From Synaphobranchus kaupii (Eukaryota; Chordata; Actinopteri; Anguilliformes; Synaphobranchidae): 64,000 bases of DNA. The notes under the pieces are model-generated. The model was not told the origin of the DNA and made no database searches. It worked only from the letters and a program-made list of their open reading frames with translations. Location of the stretch: the NCBI GenBank assembly GCA_029718625.1, contig CM056389.1, positions 19,015,521 through 19,079,520 on the forward strand, read 5' to 3'. Shown one piece after another: positions 48,452 through 60,444 of the stretch. A program made the position numbers and the translations under genes. Position 1 is the first letter of the stretch, and each line of letters opens with the position of its first letter.

Positions 48452-48888
48452 TACCAACTCATCTGTGTAATACAGAGGAGGTAGTGTTACGGCTTGGGCA
48501 TGTAACTCATCTGTGAAATACAGAGGAGGTAGTGTTACGGCTTGGGCATGTAACTCATCTGTGAAATACAGAGGAGGTAGTGTTACGGCTTGGGCATGTA
48601 ACTCATCTGTGAAATACAGAGGAGGTAGTGTTACGGCTTGGGCATGTAACTCATCTGTGAAATACAGAGGAGGTAGTGTTACGGCTTGGGCATGTAACTC
48701 ATCTGTGTAATACAGAGGAGGTAGTGTTACGGCTTGGGCATGTAACTCATCTGTGAAATACAGAGGAGGTAGTGTTACGGCTTGGGCATGTAACTCATCT
48801 GTGAAATACAGAGGAGGTAGCGTTACGGCTTGGGCATGTAACTCATCTGTGAAATACAGAGGAGGTAGTGTTACGGCTTGGGCATGTA
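48452..48888 (+). repeat. 48-bp expansion inside the Tc1 transposase
   Basis: About nine tandem copies of a 48-bp unit, AACTCATCTGTGAAATACAG then AGGAGGTAGTGTTACGGCTT then GGGCATGT. The unit encodes a 16-residue repeat VKYRGGSVTAWACNSS in the transposase frame. Two copies have TGTGTAA, giving stops. The final unit runs on into the normal transposase sequence (ACMAASQTGS). Confidence 0.95.
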
Positions 48889-49028
48889 TGGCCGCTTCTC
48901 AAACAGGCTCATTCATCTTTATTGATGATGTTACGGAGGATGGCAGCAGGATGAATTTGGAAGCGTACAGATCTACAAAGCGCTTCATCCTGCAGCAAGA
49001 CAATGAACCCAAACACAGTGCCGACACA

Positions 49029-49345
49029 ACCAAAGCATTCCATCCCATCCATACAGTATCTAACCCGCTTATTCCTGGTTAGAGGGTCACGAGGGGCTGG
49101 AGCCTTCCCAGCATGCATTTGGCAAGATCTCACACCTATGGGCAATTTAGAGTCAATTAGCCTAACCTGCATGTCTTTGGACTGTGGGAGGAAACCGGAG
49201 TACCTGGAGGAAACCCACGTGGACACGGGGAGAACATGCAAACTCCACACAGAAAGGCCCTCGGCCGGGATTCAAACTCAGTCATTTCTAGCTGTGAGGT
49301 AACAGTGCTAGCCACTGGACCACCATGCCACCCACCAAAGCATTC
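49029..49345 (-). mobile_element. V-SINE (DANA/HE1-type) with 12-bp target duplication
   Basis: The element proper is 49041-49333 on the minus strand, flanked by ACCAAAGCATTC at 49029-49040 and 49334-49345. Read on the minus strand it has a tRNA-like head with a B-box-like GAGTTTGAATCCC and then the deeply conserved V-SINE core (GTGTGGAGTTTGCATGTTCT, CCCACAGTCCAAAGACATGC). Such SINEs are copied by partner LINEs. It interrupts the Tc1-like transposase in intron 5. Confidence 0.9.
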
Positions 49346-49741
49346 ATCAATGAGAAAAAGTGTAAAGTTTTTGGACTGGCCAAGTCAGTCCCCTGATGGA
49401 AATCCAATCGATGATCTACTGAAAGCAGCTGCACTGAAATCCAGGAAAAGCATTTTCAAAGATGATCCCAAACATTTGGTGATGTCATTGGGTCATAGAC
49501 CTGATGCATGCACGTATTGCATTTACGGGCTATGCAACCAAGTATTACACTTTTGCTTTGATTTGCTTTTAAGTTAATCTGTTATTTTAAATTTTGCACA
49601 GCTGAAAATGGGGCAACCACACAAAAACAACAATTTCTGTAACATGATAAAAACATACGCGTGTACATAAACATAAAGGTAGATAGTATTTATGCCTCAT
49701 GTACATCTTTTGATCTCAAATCTAATTCCAAAGTATAACAA

Positions 49742-50827
49742 AATCCCAGAGAACGGTAAACAAAACAGCAGGTGAATTTAAAAAAAAAAAAAAAAAGGAA
49801 AGAGCAGACCTGTATTTTTAAACGAGAGTATACACATTGTGATGCTCCCATGGGTGCAGTGCCTCTTACGCAGTATGGCTCTTCAACATCAAAAAATCTG
49901 TCTTCCAGAATTTAAAATTTCTAAAATAAAAAAAATAAAGAGGTAAAAGAAAATGGGAAAATCTCTTTCCACTAGGGGGTGCTATTTCTGCATTCTCCAC
50001 TGTGATGCAGGGCTGGGGATGGCCAGTTTATCACATGGAGAACAGACAGAAACAACAAAAAAAGATAATTGGCTTCCCGCCTTTTAATTGGGCTATATAT
50101 TGAAAGTGGACAAAAAAATTTTTTTTGCCAATCTGGCAATCTGGCAACCAAAAAAGGTACAAAAGAAATCACAGAAAGTCACAAAAGAAAGCAGCCAAAC
50201 CATGCAGCGACCTCCAGAAAATGAGTCCAAAACATTCCTCCTTAGGCCTGATTACCATGCCTTTTATTAACCCCACCAATGAGGTAATGGGCAGCAGCTG
50301 AATTCATTACAATCAACTACACCTGCTCTATACCTGTGAGTAGGGCCAGTTCTGCCCCCTGGTGGACAGCACCCCAACTTCCTTCCAGGCACCACAACAT
50401 TCATATACTGTGGAATGCTGGGGTATGGACTACAAGCCACCATGTGACCTGTGGACTACAAGCCTCCATGTGACCTGTGGGGGCTATATAGGGATAGGGG
50501 ATTAGGAAACCCCAATCACAGGGGTCACGTACAGCTGCCTGGGAAAAGCACTGAAAAGCAATATGGATAAATACCACAAATATACAAACAAGAACAAATG
50601 CACAAAATTGGCAAAACTTATTAACTATACACACATACTGTATGAACAAGTGTACATATGTGCAATGGCACTGTGAGTACAAATGAAGTAGTACAATATC
50701 TTACATTTTCACTTATTAAAACATAAAATACATTCAAATAAAATATATAAAATATACATATATTGTCAGCGATGATACCTTTGGATCTTCCCTCATTTAT
50801 TTCCCCACGTTCTGTTTTCTGTAACAG
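49742..50827. other. Intron 5 remainder, nothing recognised
   Basis: Contains an A-tract at 49779-49797, and a short tandem duplication around GGACTACAAGCC and CATGTGACCTGTG (50428-50480). No domain or RNA gene seen. The final bases TTCTGTAACAG are the acceptor of exon 6. Confidence 0.4.
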
Positions 50828-51104
50828 GTTAGCCAGAACCTTTCAGCATATGGTGGGTTAGCAAGACTCCAGAAGCACTATGACGAATGTCAGAAAAATC
50901 CTGGAGAATATGCTGTTATAGGAGGAACAAGACAGAAACCTCCCAAGCAGATCAATGATGAGGAGTATAAGCATTCAATCTCACAAATGAAAAACAAAGA
51001 GATATCTCCTGGAATAACTGAATATGACATCGCTGAGATGTACCACCTTGGATATGTTGGAACATATGAAGAGTTAAGTAGTTTTTCATCTTGGTCTAGA
51101 TCAG
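50828..51104 (+). CDS. SecA-like gene, coding exon 6
   Basis: After acceptor TGTTTTCTGTAACAG the frame continues from exon 5 without loss (phase 0). It encodes SQNLSAYGGLARLQKHYDEC, then YAVIGGTRQKPP and ITEYDIAEMYHLGYVGTYEE, which could be the remainder of the OTU-like fold, though I cannot point to a certain catalytic His. I place the end at 51104, before GTGACA, because that leaves one base and matches the phase of exon 7. Alternatively the frame stays open into the 41-bp minisatellite and stops at 51200-51202, giving a short repeat-encoded tail. Confidence 0.65.
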
Positions 51105-51138
51105 GTGACAGAAATGTTATTGTTATGATGAAGAGCCA

Positions 51139-53180
51139 GTGTGCATACAGTATATCTATAGATGCGCAGGTCATCATTAGTGTGCATACAGTATATCTAT
51201 AGATGCACAGGTCATCATTAGTGTGCATACAGTATATCTATAGATGCACAGGTCATCATTAGTGTGCATACAGTGTATCTATAGATGCACAGGTCATCAT
51301 TAGTGTGCAAAGAGTATATCTAGATGCACAGGTCATCATTACTGTGCATAGAGTATATCTATAGATGCACAGGTCATCATTAGTGTGCATACAGTATATC
51401 TATAGATGCACAGGTCATCATTAGTGTGCATACAGTATATCTATAGATGCACTGGTCATCATTAGTGTGCATACAGTATATCTATAGATGCACAGGTCAT
51501 CATTAGTGTGCATACAGTATATCTATAGATGCACAGGTCATCATTAGTGTGCATACAGTATATCTAGATGCACAGGTCATCAATAGTGTGCATACAGTAT
51601 ATCTATAGATGCACAGGTCATCATTAGTGTGCATACAGTATATCTATAGATGCACAGGTCATCATTAGTGTGCATACAGTATATCTATAGATGCACAGGT
51701 CATCATTAGTGTGCATACAGTATATCTATAGATGTGCAGGTCATCATTAGTGTGCATACAGTATATCTATAGATGCGCAGGTCATCATTAGTGTGCATAC
51801 AGTATATCTATAGATGCACAGGTCATCATTAGTGGGCATACAGTATCTATAGATGCACAGGTCATCATTAGTGTGCATACAGTATATCTATAGATGCGCA
51901 GGTCATCATTAGTGTGCATACAGTATATCTATAGATGCACAGGTCATCATTAGTGTGCATAGAGTATATCTATAGATGCACAGGTCATCATTAGTGCGCA
52001 TACAGTATATCTATAGATGCGCAGGTCATCATTAGTGTGTATACAGTATATCTATAGATGCGCAGGTCATCATTAGTGTGCATACAGTATATCTATAGAT
52101 GCACAGGTCATCATTAGTGTGCATACAGTATATCTATAGATGCACAGGTCATCATTAGTGTGCATACAGTATATCTATAGATGCACAGGTCATCATTAGT
52201 GTGCATACAGTATATCTATAGATGCACAGGTCATCATTAGTGTGCATACAGTATATCTAAAGATGCACAGGTCATCATTAGTGTGCATACAGTATATCTA
52301 TAGATGCACAGGTCATCAATAGTGTGCATACAGTATATCTATAGATGCACAGGTCATCATTAGTGTGCATACAGTATATCTATAGATGCACAGGTCATCA
52401 ATAGTGTGCATACAGTATATCTATAGATGCACAGGTCATCATTAGTGTGCATACAGTATATCTATAGATGCACAGGTCATCATTAGTGCGCATACAGTAT
52501 ATCTATAGATGCACAGGTCATCATTAGTGTGCATACAGTATATCTATAGATGCACAGGTCATCATTAGTGTGCATACAGTATATCTATAGATGCACAGGT
52601 CATCATTAGTGCGCATACAGTATATCTATAGATGCACAGGTCATCATTAGTGTGCATACAGTATATCTATAGATGCACAGGTCATCATTAGTGCGCATAC
52701 AGTATATCTATAGATGCACAGGTCATCATTAGTGCGCATACAGTATATCTATAGATGCACAGGTCATCATTAGTGCGCATACAGTATATCTATAGATGCA
52801 CAGGTCATCATTAGTGCGCATACAGTATATCTATAGATGCACTGGTCATCATTAGTGTGCATACAGTATATCTATAGATGCACAGGTCATCATTAGTGTG
52901 CATACAGTATATCTATAGATGCACAGGTCATCATTAGTGTGCATACAGTATATCTATAGATGCACAGGTCATCATTAGTGTGCATACAGTATATCTAGAT
53001 GCACAGGTCATCAATAGTGTGCATACAGTATATCTATAGATGCACAGGTCATCATTAGTGTGCATACAGTATATCTATAGATGCACAGGTCATCATTAGT
53101 GTGCATACAGTATATCTATAGATGCACAGGTCATCATTAGTGTGCATACAGTATATCTATAGATGCACAGGTCATCATTA
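51139..53180 (+). repeat. 41-bp minisatellite, about 50 copies
   Basis: Units of GTGTGCATACAGTATATCTA then TAGATGCACAGGTCATCATTA. Variants are CGCAG for CACAG, CGCATAC, an ATCTAGATG form lacking 2-4 bases, and CATCAATAG. Each unit holds the 10-bp palindrome ATCTATAGAT. It begins only 35 bases after the inferred exon 6 donor, and the exon 6 frame runs into its first units. Confidence 0.95.
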
Positions 53181-53329
53181 CTACAGCACAGTCATCCATT
53201 CATTCATACATTTATCATTCATTCATGAGCATTGAAGTAGATTAAATTTGAGCTCCTAAGAGAGAAATATAAGAAATTGGGGAGATGAGATGCATCCTCC
53301 TTTTTTTTTGGCACTTGTTATGCAAGTTT

Positions 53330-53870
53330 ATTTACTCTCAGAAATGGATGCTATTTATATATGTGGAGATTTAAATGCCGAATTGGAGGAATAAATTATT
53401 TAATTCCCGATATTGACAACATTCCACCACAAATGGCTCTGGGCGATTATGTTATTAAACACGGCGAGACTTTACTTGAATTCTTAAAAGACTCTAAAAT
53501 GTGTGTAGAATATGCCCACTGAGTGGTACCTTTACATCAGTGTCTCCAAAAGAAAAGGTAACTGTGGACTATATAGTGGCCCCTTTTAATTGTTTGTTTA
53601 GAAAATGGTTTTCGAGTTTAAAGTTCTACTGGCAAGTGAAACGGCAGAAAATGCTGTATGTTTTGACCTAGTAGGAGACAGATGTCGATTGCCTGACCAT
53701 TCTTTGTTACTAATGAGGTTTTACATTGACCTTGGAATGTTACAACATGCTAGGCCCACTTTAAACAGGCAGCCTGCTGAAGGATGTGGGAGAAGCATGC
53801 ATCTGATGTACCTAAGCTCTGATATGGGTCACCTAGCAATGCTGAAATTCCACTTCCTGCCTGTTTTATG
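53330..53870 (+). pseudogene. LINE endonuclease-region fragment in intron 6
   Basis: Shows an ICGDLNAELEE block, then DNIPPQMALGDYVI-KHGETLLEFLKDSKMC, and in another frame EFKVLLASETAENAVCFDLV and DRCRLPDHSLLL. This is the order of an endonuclease domain from a fish non-LTR retrotransposon. Stops and frame changes show it is inactive. No reverse transcriptase is attached. Confidence 0.65.
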
Positions 53871-54954
<1,084 letters not shown>

Positions 54955-55201
54955 TCATAGCACATGGGTAGGTGAAAAAAGCCAGGGAGGGGTCAAACTC
55001 GACACCGAGGTTTGTGACAGAGGTAGAGGGAGAGATGGTTTGTGACAGAGGTAGAGGGAGAGATGGTTTGGCCGGTAATGGTGAGGTGGGCTATGGGAGA
55101 GTGCTGGACCTGGTGAAGGGTACCAATCAGTAGGGCCTCTGATTTGCTGCTGTTGAGTTGAAGGAAGTTTTGCTTCATCCACGCCCTTATCTCCTCAAGG
55201 C
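54955..55201 (-). pseudogene. LINE reverse-transcriptase fragment, minus strand
   Basis: Reading down the minus strand gives CLEEIRAWMKQNFLQLNSSK and SEALLIGT, the thumb region that follows the YADD motif in fish non-LTR reverse transcriptases, then a TSVTN block. A 28-base local duplication (GGTTTGTGACAGAGGTAGAG...) at about 55010-55068 disrupts the frame. The upstream part is cut off by the inverted-repeat element. Confidence 0.7.
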
Positions 55202-55568
55202 AAGTGTTGAGCCGTGTGCACATCCCTAATGGATGGAGGAACGAAATAGAACGAACGGTTACGACGGTAACCATGTTCTATGAGTTCTGGATGACCATTA
55301 GGGTCGTCAATATGGATGGACCTTCTGGGGCCAGATGTATCGAGACTTTTATACCAGAATTTGTCATGGTACATGACCTCCGTGTAGTGACATAATTCCT
55401 CCAATAAAGGGGGGAAGCATCACTACGGAAATCCTCGGAACACTTTTCTCGCCCTTAAAAGGTCCCGAGTGACCATGATCCAGAACTCATAGAACATGGT
55501 TACCGTCGTAACCGTTCGTTCTATTTCGTTCCTCCATCCATTAGGGATGTGCACACGGCTCAACACTT
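55202..55568. mobile_element. Foldback element with 91-bp perfect inverted arms
   Basis: 55202-55292 and 55478-55568 are exact reverse complements over 91 bp, separated by 185 bp. The arms begin AAGTGTTGAGCCGTGTGCAC and include GAACGAACGGTTACGACGGT. As RNA or single-stranded DNA this would form a strong hairpin. Probably a foldback-type MITE; no target duplication was identified. Lies in intron 6. Confidence 0.9.
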
Positions 55569-57056
55569 CTGTTCTTTTTCATTCTATTTCGTTCCTTCGA
55601 CCATTTGGGTCGTCAATACGGATGACTTAATACCTGAAGTGTCAGGAGGGACCATCATCCTTACATGGAGGCCAAGGCTGCAGGTAAGACGGTTGCACCG
55701 ACCGTTGAGCCTGGCGCCACATTGACGTGATAAAACCTCGCAAATGTGCAGGGGGACGCCCATGTCGTCGCCTTACAAATTTCTTTAAGAGGTACGCCTT
55801 TCAGGGCTGCCCATTAGGGTTGTGCCAATGGCCGATGACATCGGACATCGACGATGTGCTGTGCCAATGACGATGTGACTTTTACGTTAACATCGCCAAA
55901 ATGATAGTTTTGTTGTTAGTTTTTTTCACAGCATGTGCAGACTCCCCAAAACAACTTTACACATTTTCCAGCTTACATATGACCACAAAAATTAACAATA
56001 TAGTGCTAAATTGTGTTCAGTTTGTCTGTAGTCTAGCCTACTACTTTGCAAATAGAACCATAATAATACGTTGCGCGTGGTGCCTGGGGCGGCTCGTTGA
56101 TGTTTTACGTCTTGTGAAGTGAGTATTATGCCATTTCTAGGCTAGGCTACATCTAGCATATGCACCTGGTTTATTATTATTTTTTACCAGGGGGTGCCCT
56201 AAAAATGCAGCCACAGGCAAAAAACTTTTTTTAAAAACCTCATTGTTAAGTGCGTAAGCATAATATTTCCCATTATCGTTCAGTTTGTTATTGCCTAGGA
56301 AACACAACCTTAAATGCTTAACGTTAACCCTGGTCCTTTCAAAACAATATTTAAGTTTGCCGTATGTAGCCTATACAATGCGTCACGTTTTATCCTATGT
56401 CCATACAGTTGAATGCCTCCGTCAAATAACTAAAAACTATTCGACTCATGTTTTCAACTGCAACAGCTCACGCAAGCTGCCTTACATACGTTCAAAAGCT
56501 TTTTTTCCCTCATTCTCGTAAGCTATGACTGAGAAATACTAACGTCATTTCAATCTATTTGTGCATTTGCTGTCTTTTACCAAAGCAATTTAGGCTATTA
56601 CTATTTTGCATCATTTACCGTATTTCATGTCTAAAAAGTAGGCAAATGGTCTTGGGTAATTTTTTCTGAGTTACATATTGCCTTCTCAAAATGATCGCAT
56701 TGCTATGTATGCAGGGGGGAAGCGAAACAAGGTGCCGTCTCCAAATTACGTGTGCAACAAGCGAAGGGCCATCTGTTTGGGAATGCGCTCCACCACTGTA
56801 TAGGCACACTGTCGGATAACGTGAGAAACGTAGCACTATAGTCTGTAATTTTCCCGTCTCAGTAATCAAACGAAGCGTTGACGTTATTGCTCATCTTTAC
56901 CGGTCCGAGCGCATCGTGGTCAGATGCAGGGCTTTTTTTACCGAAGGCTTTTTTTAAAGATGTAGGTGTAGCTTAATCAACCACACAAATCATAAAAAGC
57001 AACACATTCCAAAAAAAATAATAAAACAGTTTTAATTCAGAAGGACATATATCTAC
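55569..57056. other. Intron 6, repeat debris, no supported gene
   Basis: A phrase at 55590-55620 (ATTCTATTTCGTTCCTTCGA) partly repeats the foldback arm, suggesting a second related element. The stretch from about 55826 (TTAGGGTTGTGCCAATGGCC) looks like a decayed hAT-type end. The open frames at 55901-56521 are chance-like. Confidence 0.35.
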
Positions 57057-57760
57057 AAACCCCAATTCCAAAAAAGTTGGGACAGTATGTAAAATGCACA
57101 TAAAGCAGAAAGCAGTGATTCTCTTTTACATATATTTAATTGAAAACAGTACAAAGAAAATATATTTTTTACCTTATCAACTTTATTGATTTTTGTAAAT
57201 ATACAATATTTTCCTATTGAACTCTATGTAAAAATAAGTTAGGAGAAACAACCCTTCAAGTGATCCATCCATATCTACTGCATATCTGGCAGCAGAGTGA
57301 TGGTTTGAGGCTTGTTTAGTATCTCAGACCCTTGATGAATTACAGCCATTTAGCCAACCGTAGGTTCCATACTATCCCTGTGTAATTTACAGCTAAATCT
57401 AGCCCCACCCCCGGATTCCCATAGAGATCCATTCAAATGCAGAGAGGTTATAGTATCGCTGGTAAGAGTAGCGACCTGAAAATAAGATATCAAGAGTATA
57501 CTTTTATTCCCATTCTTGATAGCATCACCTGTTTACCTGTGGAATTTTTCAAACAGGTGTTTTTTTGAACAGTCTTTTTTTTGCCCCTGTCCCAACTTTT
57601 TTGGAATGTGTTGCTGGCATCAAATATATTTACAAAAATCAATAAAGTTGATAAGGTAAAACATTACATATCTTTTCTTTGTACTGTTTTCAATTAAATA
57701 TACAGTATGTAAAAGAGAATTTACAAATCACTGCTTTCTGCTTTTATGTGCATTTGTATT
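57057..57760. mobile_element. Palindromic Tc1-like MITE (AACCCCAATTCC family)
   Basis: The left arm (57057-57203) starts AACCCCAATTCCAAAAAAGT and its inverse, with some mismatches and indels, forms the right arm (about 57590-57760). Arms share GCAGAAAGCAGTGATT, TTTCAATTAAATATA-type and AACTTTATTGATTTTTGT phrases. The centre includes unrelated sequence and the TTTGCCCCTGTCCCAACTTT segment seen in inverse at 37803-37825. No transposase is encoded. Sits in intron 6. Confidence 0.8.
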
Positions 57761-57949
57761 TTTCTCTCCCCCAACCCAACTACTGACTGTTATTAACTGA
57801 AATAAAAATAAAAAATAAAATCAGTTGAAAAACTAAAACGAAACTAAAACCATGAACACACTCTGAAAACTAAACTAAATTAGAAAGTGAAATTAAAAAA
57901 CTAATAAAAATAAAAACTAAATGAAAAACTTAAAATTATAATAACCTTG

Positions 57950-58919
57950 GAACAGATATCCAATTCGTCATGCAGAGAAAATAGTTTTTACCCCCGGACG
58001 GCGGCGCAGGAGGGACCACTCTGGAGACCGGCAGCGGCTTGGGGTGGACCACTCTGGAGACCGGCGGTGGTGCGGACTGGACCGCTCTGGAGACAGCTGC
58101 ATCGCCCTGGAGGCCGGTGGCGACGGCTGCATCGCCCTGGAGGCCGGCGGCGACGGCTGCATCGCCCTGGAGGCCGGCGGCGACGGCTGCATTGTCCTGG
58201 AGGCCGGCAGCAAATGAGCGGCTGTAGGCTAGGCACGGCCATGGGACAGGAGGCGGCTGATGGCTCTGCAGCTGAGGACAGGAGGGTAGCTGGCTCTGCA
58301 GCTCAGGCCAGGCAGGTAGCTGGCTCTGCAGCTCAGGACAGGCGGGTAGCTGGCTCTGCAGCTCAGGACAGGCGGGTAGCTGGCTCTGCAGCTGGACAGG
58401 ATGGCTGGAACGGGACCGGACAGGAGGGCTGGAACGGGACCGGACAGGAGGGCTGGAAAGGGACCGGACAGGAGGGCTGGAACGTGGCGGGACAGGAGGG
58501 CTGGAACGTGGCGGGACAGGAGGGCTGGAACGTGGCGGGGTGTTGGCGGACACGGACGGGTGGAAAATGGATCCTCCGTCGACGGGTAGCTGAGTCCGTC
58601 GACGGAGCCGGGAACCAGGACCCCCTTGCTTTCTCCTGCGCCCATAGTTTCCCGGACACAGGACCAGGCGGGTCCCTTTGAAGGGCTGGCCGGCTGAAGG
58701 GCTAAGACTCCGAGCCTAACGGAGTGGGAGGTGGGCTGATAAAGAGTCCGGGGTGATGGGTGGTGGTCGGCATGCCGACGAGCAAACTCAGGGTTCTGCC
58801 CCCAGATACCCATGAGATATTCGTCATAGTTGTCATTGTCAAAAACGGGGTACTCAAAAAGATCCTGAGTCGCCATGACTCTGGTGACCGCCCGATGGGT
58901 CCTAACTGGCGAGTTCCTT
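57950..58919 (-). mobile_element. Retroelement-like internal region with coding minisatellites
   Basis: On the minus strand an open frame (58876-58229, 215 residues) starts MATQDLFEYPVFDNDNYDEY and LMGIWGQNPEFARRHADHHP, then passes into proline/serine-rich repeats (ALLSRHVP and SYPPVLSCRA units). I have the impression of similar acidic starts in other fish repeats but cannot name the family. The DNA is GC-rich with three tandem blocks: a 30-bp unit at about 58094-58215, a 30-bp unit (TAGCTGGCTCTGCAGCTCAG core) at about 58258-58400, and a 24-29-bp unit (GACAGGAGGGCTGGAACG core) at about 58395-58540. It lies directly inside the LTR-like sequence at 58920. Frames on the other strand are composition artefacts. 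Confidence 0.5.
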
Positions 58920-59270
58920 CTGTTACGGGCTGGTGGGGGAAGGACCCAAGCGCAGGCAGGAAATGCACAAACCGGAGTTTAATGAAGGGACAAGGCAGCA
59001 ATCCGTAGTACAAATATGCAGGGTCGAAAACCGGTGAGACAGGCAACGGTACAAAAACACAGTCCAAAGAGTATTAAAAGAACAGGCAGGGGTCAGAACC
59101 GGGAAGGCACAAAAACGGAATCCAAAATCAGGATCAAAGACAAAGACAGGGAGTGTAATTTCAGGAAACATGGAACGCGGACTGACAATCGTGAGGGTAA
59201 TGCGGGAAAATAGGCAAAATAAATCAGGAAAAATAATTACACAGAATAAACAGACAGACAAAGTACAGGA
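58920..59270 (-). mobile_element. LTR-like terminus, minus strand
   Basis: Starts TGTTACGGGCTGGTGGGGGA on the plus strand. Read on the minus strand it is pyrimidine-rich, has ATTAAA as a possible polyadenylation signal near 58978-58985, a GTGCATTTCC segment, GGGTCC and ends CCCGTAACA. This repeats the layout of 3481-4707. It borders the minus-strand retroelement-like region, consistent with a 5' LTR. The outer end is uncertain. Confidence 0.5.
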
Positions 59271-60444
59271 TCCTAACAACCATAGGCAATATTGTTTGTT
59301 GTCTCATTTTGATATCAGTACTTTTAAAGGCAGTACTTTAGGCTATGCGCGAGTACCTTGGAATTTTTTTTTAACGTTGATATTTTATTTATCTTCACCT
59401 TTGGTGGGCTTGACAATGGTGTTTGAATGGGACGTTTGCTGGTTGACTGGTCCATTTCTCAGCAGCTAGCTAGTGTTACAAGAGTTCGCTACATACTGGC
59501 CCTCTAGTTTATGCTGTGGGGGGCGGGCCAGAGAGAGGGAAGGCACTCGGAAGCGTGCTTAGATGTCACATCCTTCATTCACAAAATAATTTTCCTGACA
59601 AATCCAACCCGAGGCTTTTACATAAAATCAACCCGTAGGCTCTTATACGGAATGGAGAAAGTCAGGGAAGGTCTCATTATTTAAGTTACCTTACAATCTG
59701 TTCATACATTGGCAGTTGAAAGGATTCATGCATTTAAAAATCTTACACATAGCCCCTTTAACAAAGACACTATTAATATACCAAACTAAAAGAAACACTT
59801 CATCATGTTCAGTTGCTTGCATAAATACATACCTTGTAAACAAAACGCTCTTTGATTACACAAGAGGCATTCAACGTCTTGTGTTTTGTTTTTCTAGAAA
59901 CAACGTTCCATGCCTTATTGACAGTTTCTCAGTAGTGTTTTTCATGCTAATCCAGGCACCATCTCATCACTTGCACTGCACTGTGGAACATTTGTATACA
60001 GGCTCTCAACCCCCAAAGTTGAGTCTTTTTCACATTTTCCTGTCAAGGTCTTAATCACGCAGGTATAATACTGTAATAACACCTGAGCCTGATTGTTTTT
60101 GTCTTTGCATGTTTGATGAAGGGCAGGTAAGGACTTCAAACTTCACTTGAAATAAAATATGATATTTGGGAGCTATTATAGTATGCCAGCTATATTCCTT
60201 TTGCTACTTAATTCATTGGTTCAAATTTAGCACCTAGAAATTAGATGGGTGTGTCTGCTTTGCAAAAAGATACAAGATATGGAAAAGTGAAATCTTAGTC
60301 AGTAGCTAAGCTTCCAAATTAGTTTAAGACAGTTGACTTCAAAGCAAAAAGCAGTTCCACAATAAAGCATGAATTCATGGATTAAGGATAATACCTGGAA
60401 AATTAACTCAAATCTTTTTTTTTTGCCTACACTGAATAGTCTAG
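59271..60444. other. Intron 6, right part, no supported gene
   Basis: The segment 59285-59345 resembles 48235-48305 (ATAGGCAATATTGT...CTCATTTTGATATC), a small shared dispersed repeat. The frame at 59716-60054 is unrecognised. The T-rich run at 60414-60424 and CTAG at 60441-60444 form the acceptor of exon 7. Confidence 0.4.

Larger units (their letters stand above)
47761..49741 (+). pseudogene. Tc1-like transposon in intron 5 with internal expansion
   Basis: The left end CAGTGCCCTCCAAAGTATGC follows TA at 47759-47760; the right end fades near 49741. The surviving transposase part reads YRGGSVTAWAC, then FIDDVTEDG, QQDNEPKHSADTTK (about 48993-49030, with the second catalytic Asp), and after the V-SINE insertion LDWPSQSPDGNPID (about 49370-49410). 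The YRGGSVTAWAC segment is tandemly expanded. The N-terminal half is largely unrecognisable: the stretch 48190-48370 also resembles sequence at 59285-59345 and may be a separate repeat. Dead copy. Confidence 0.8.

Noticed and set aside
51139..53180. CRISPR array or satellite centromere
   Set aside because: There are no spacers, the unit is 41 bp and the array is only 2 kb, so it is an ordinary intronic minisatellite.
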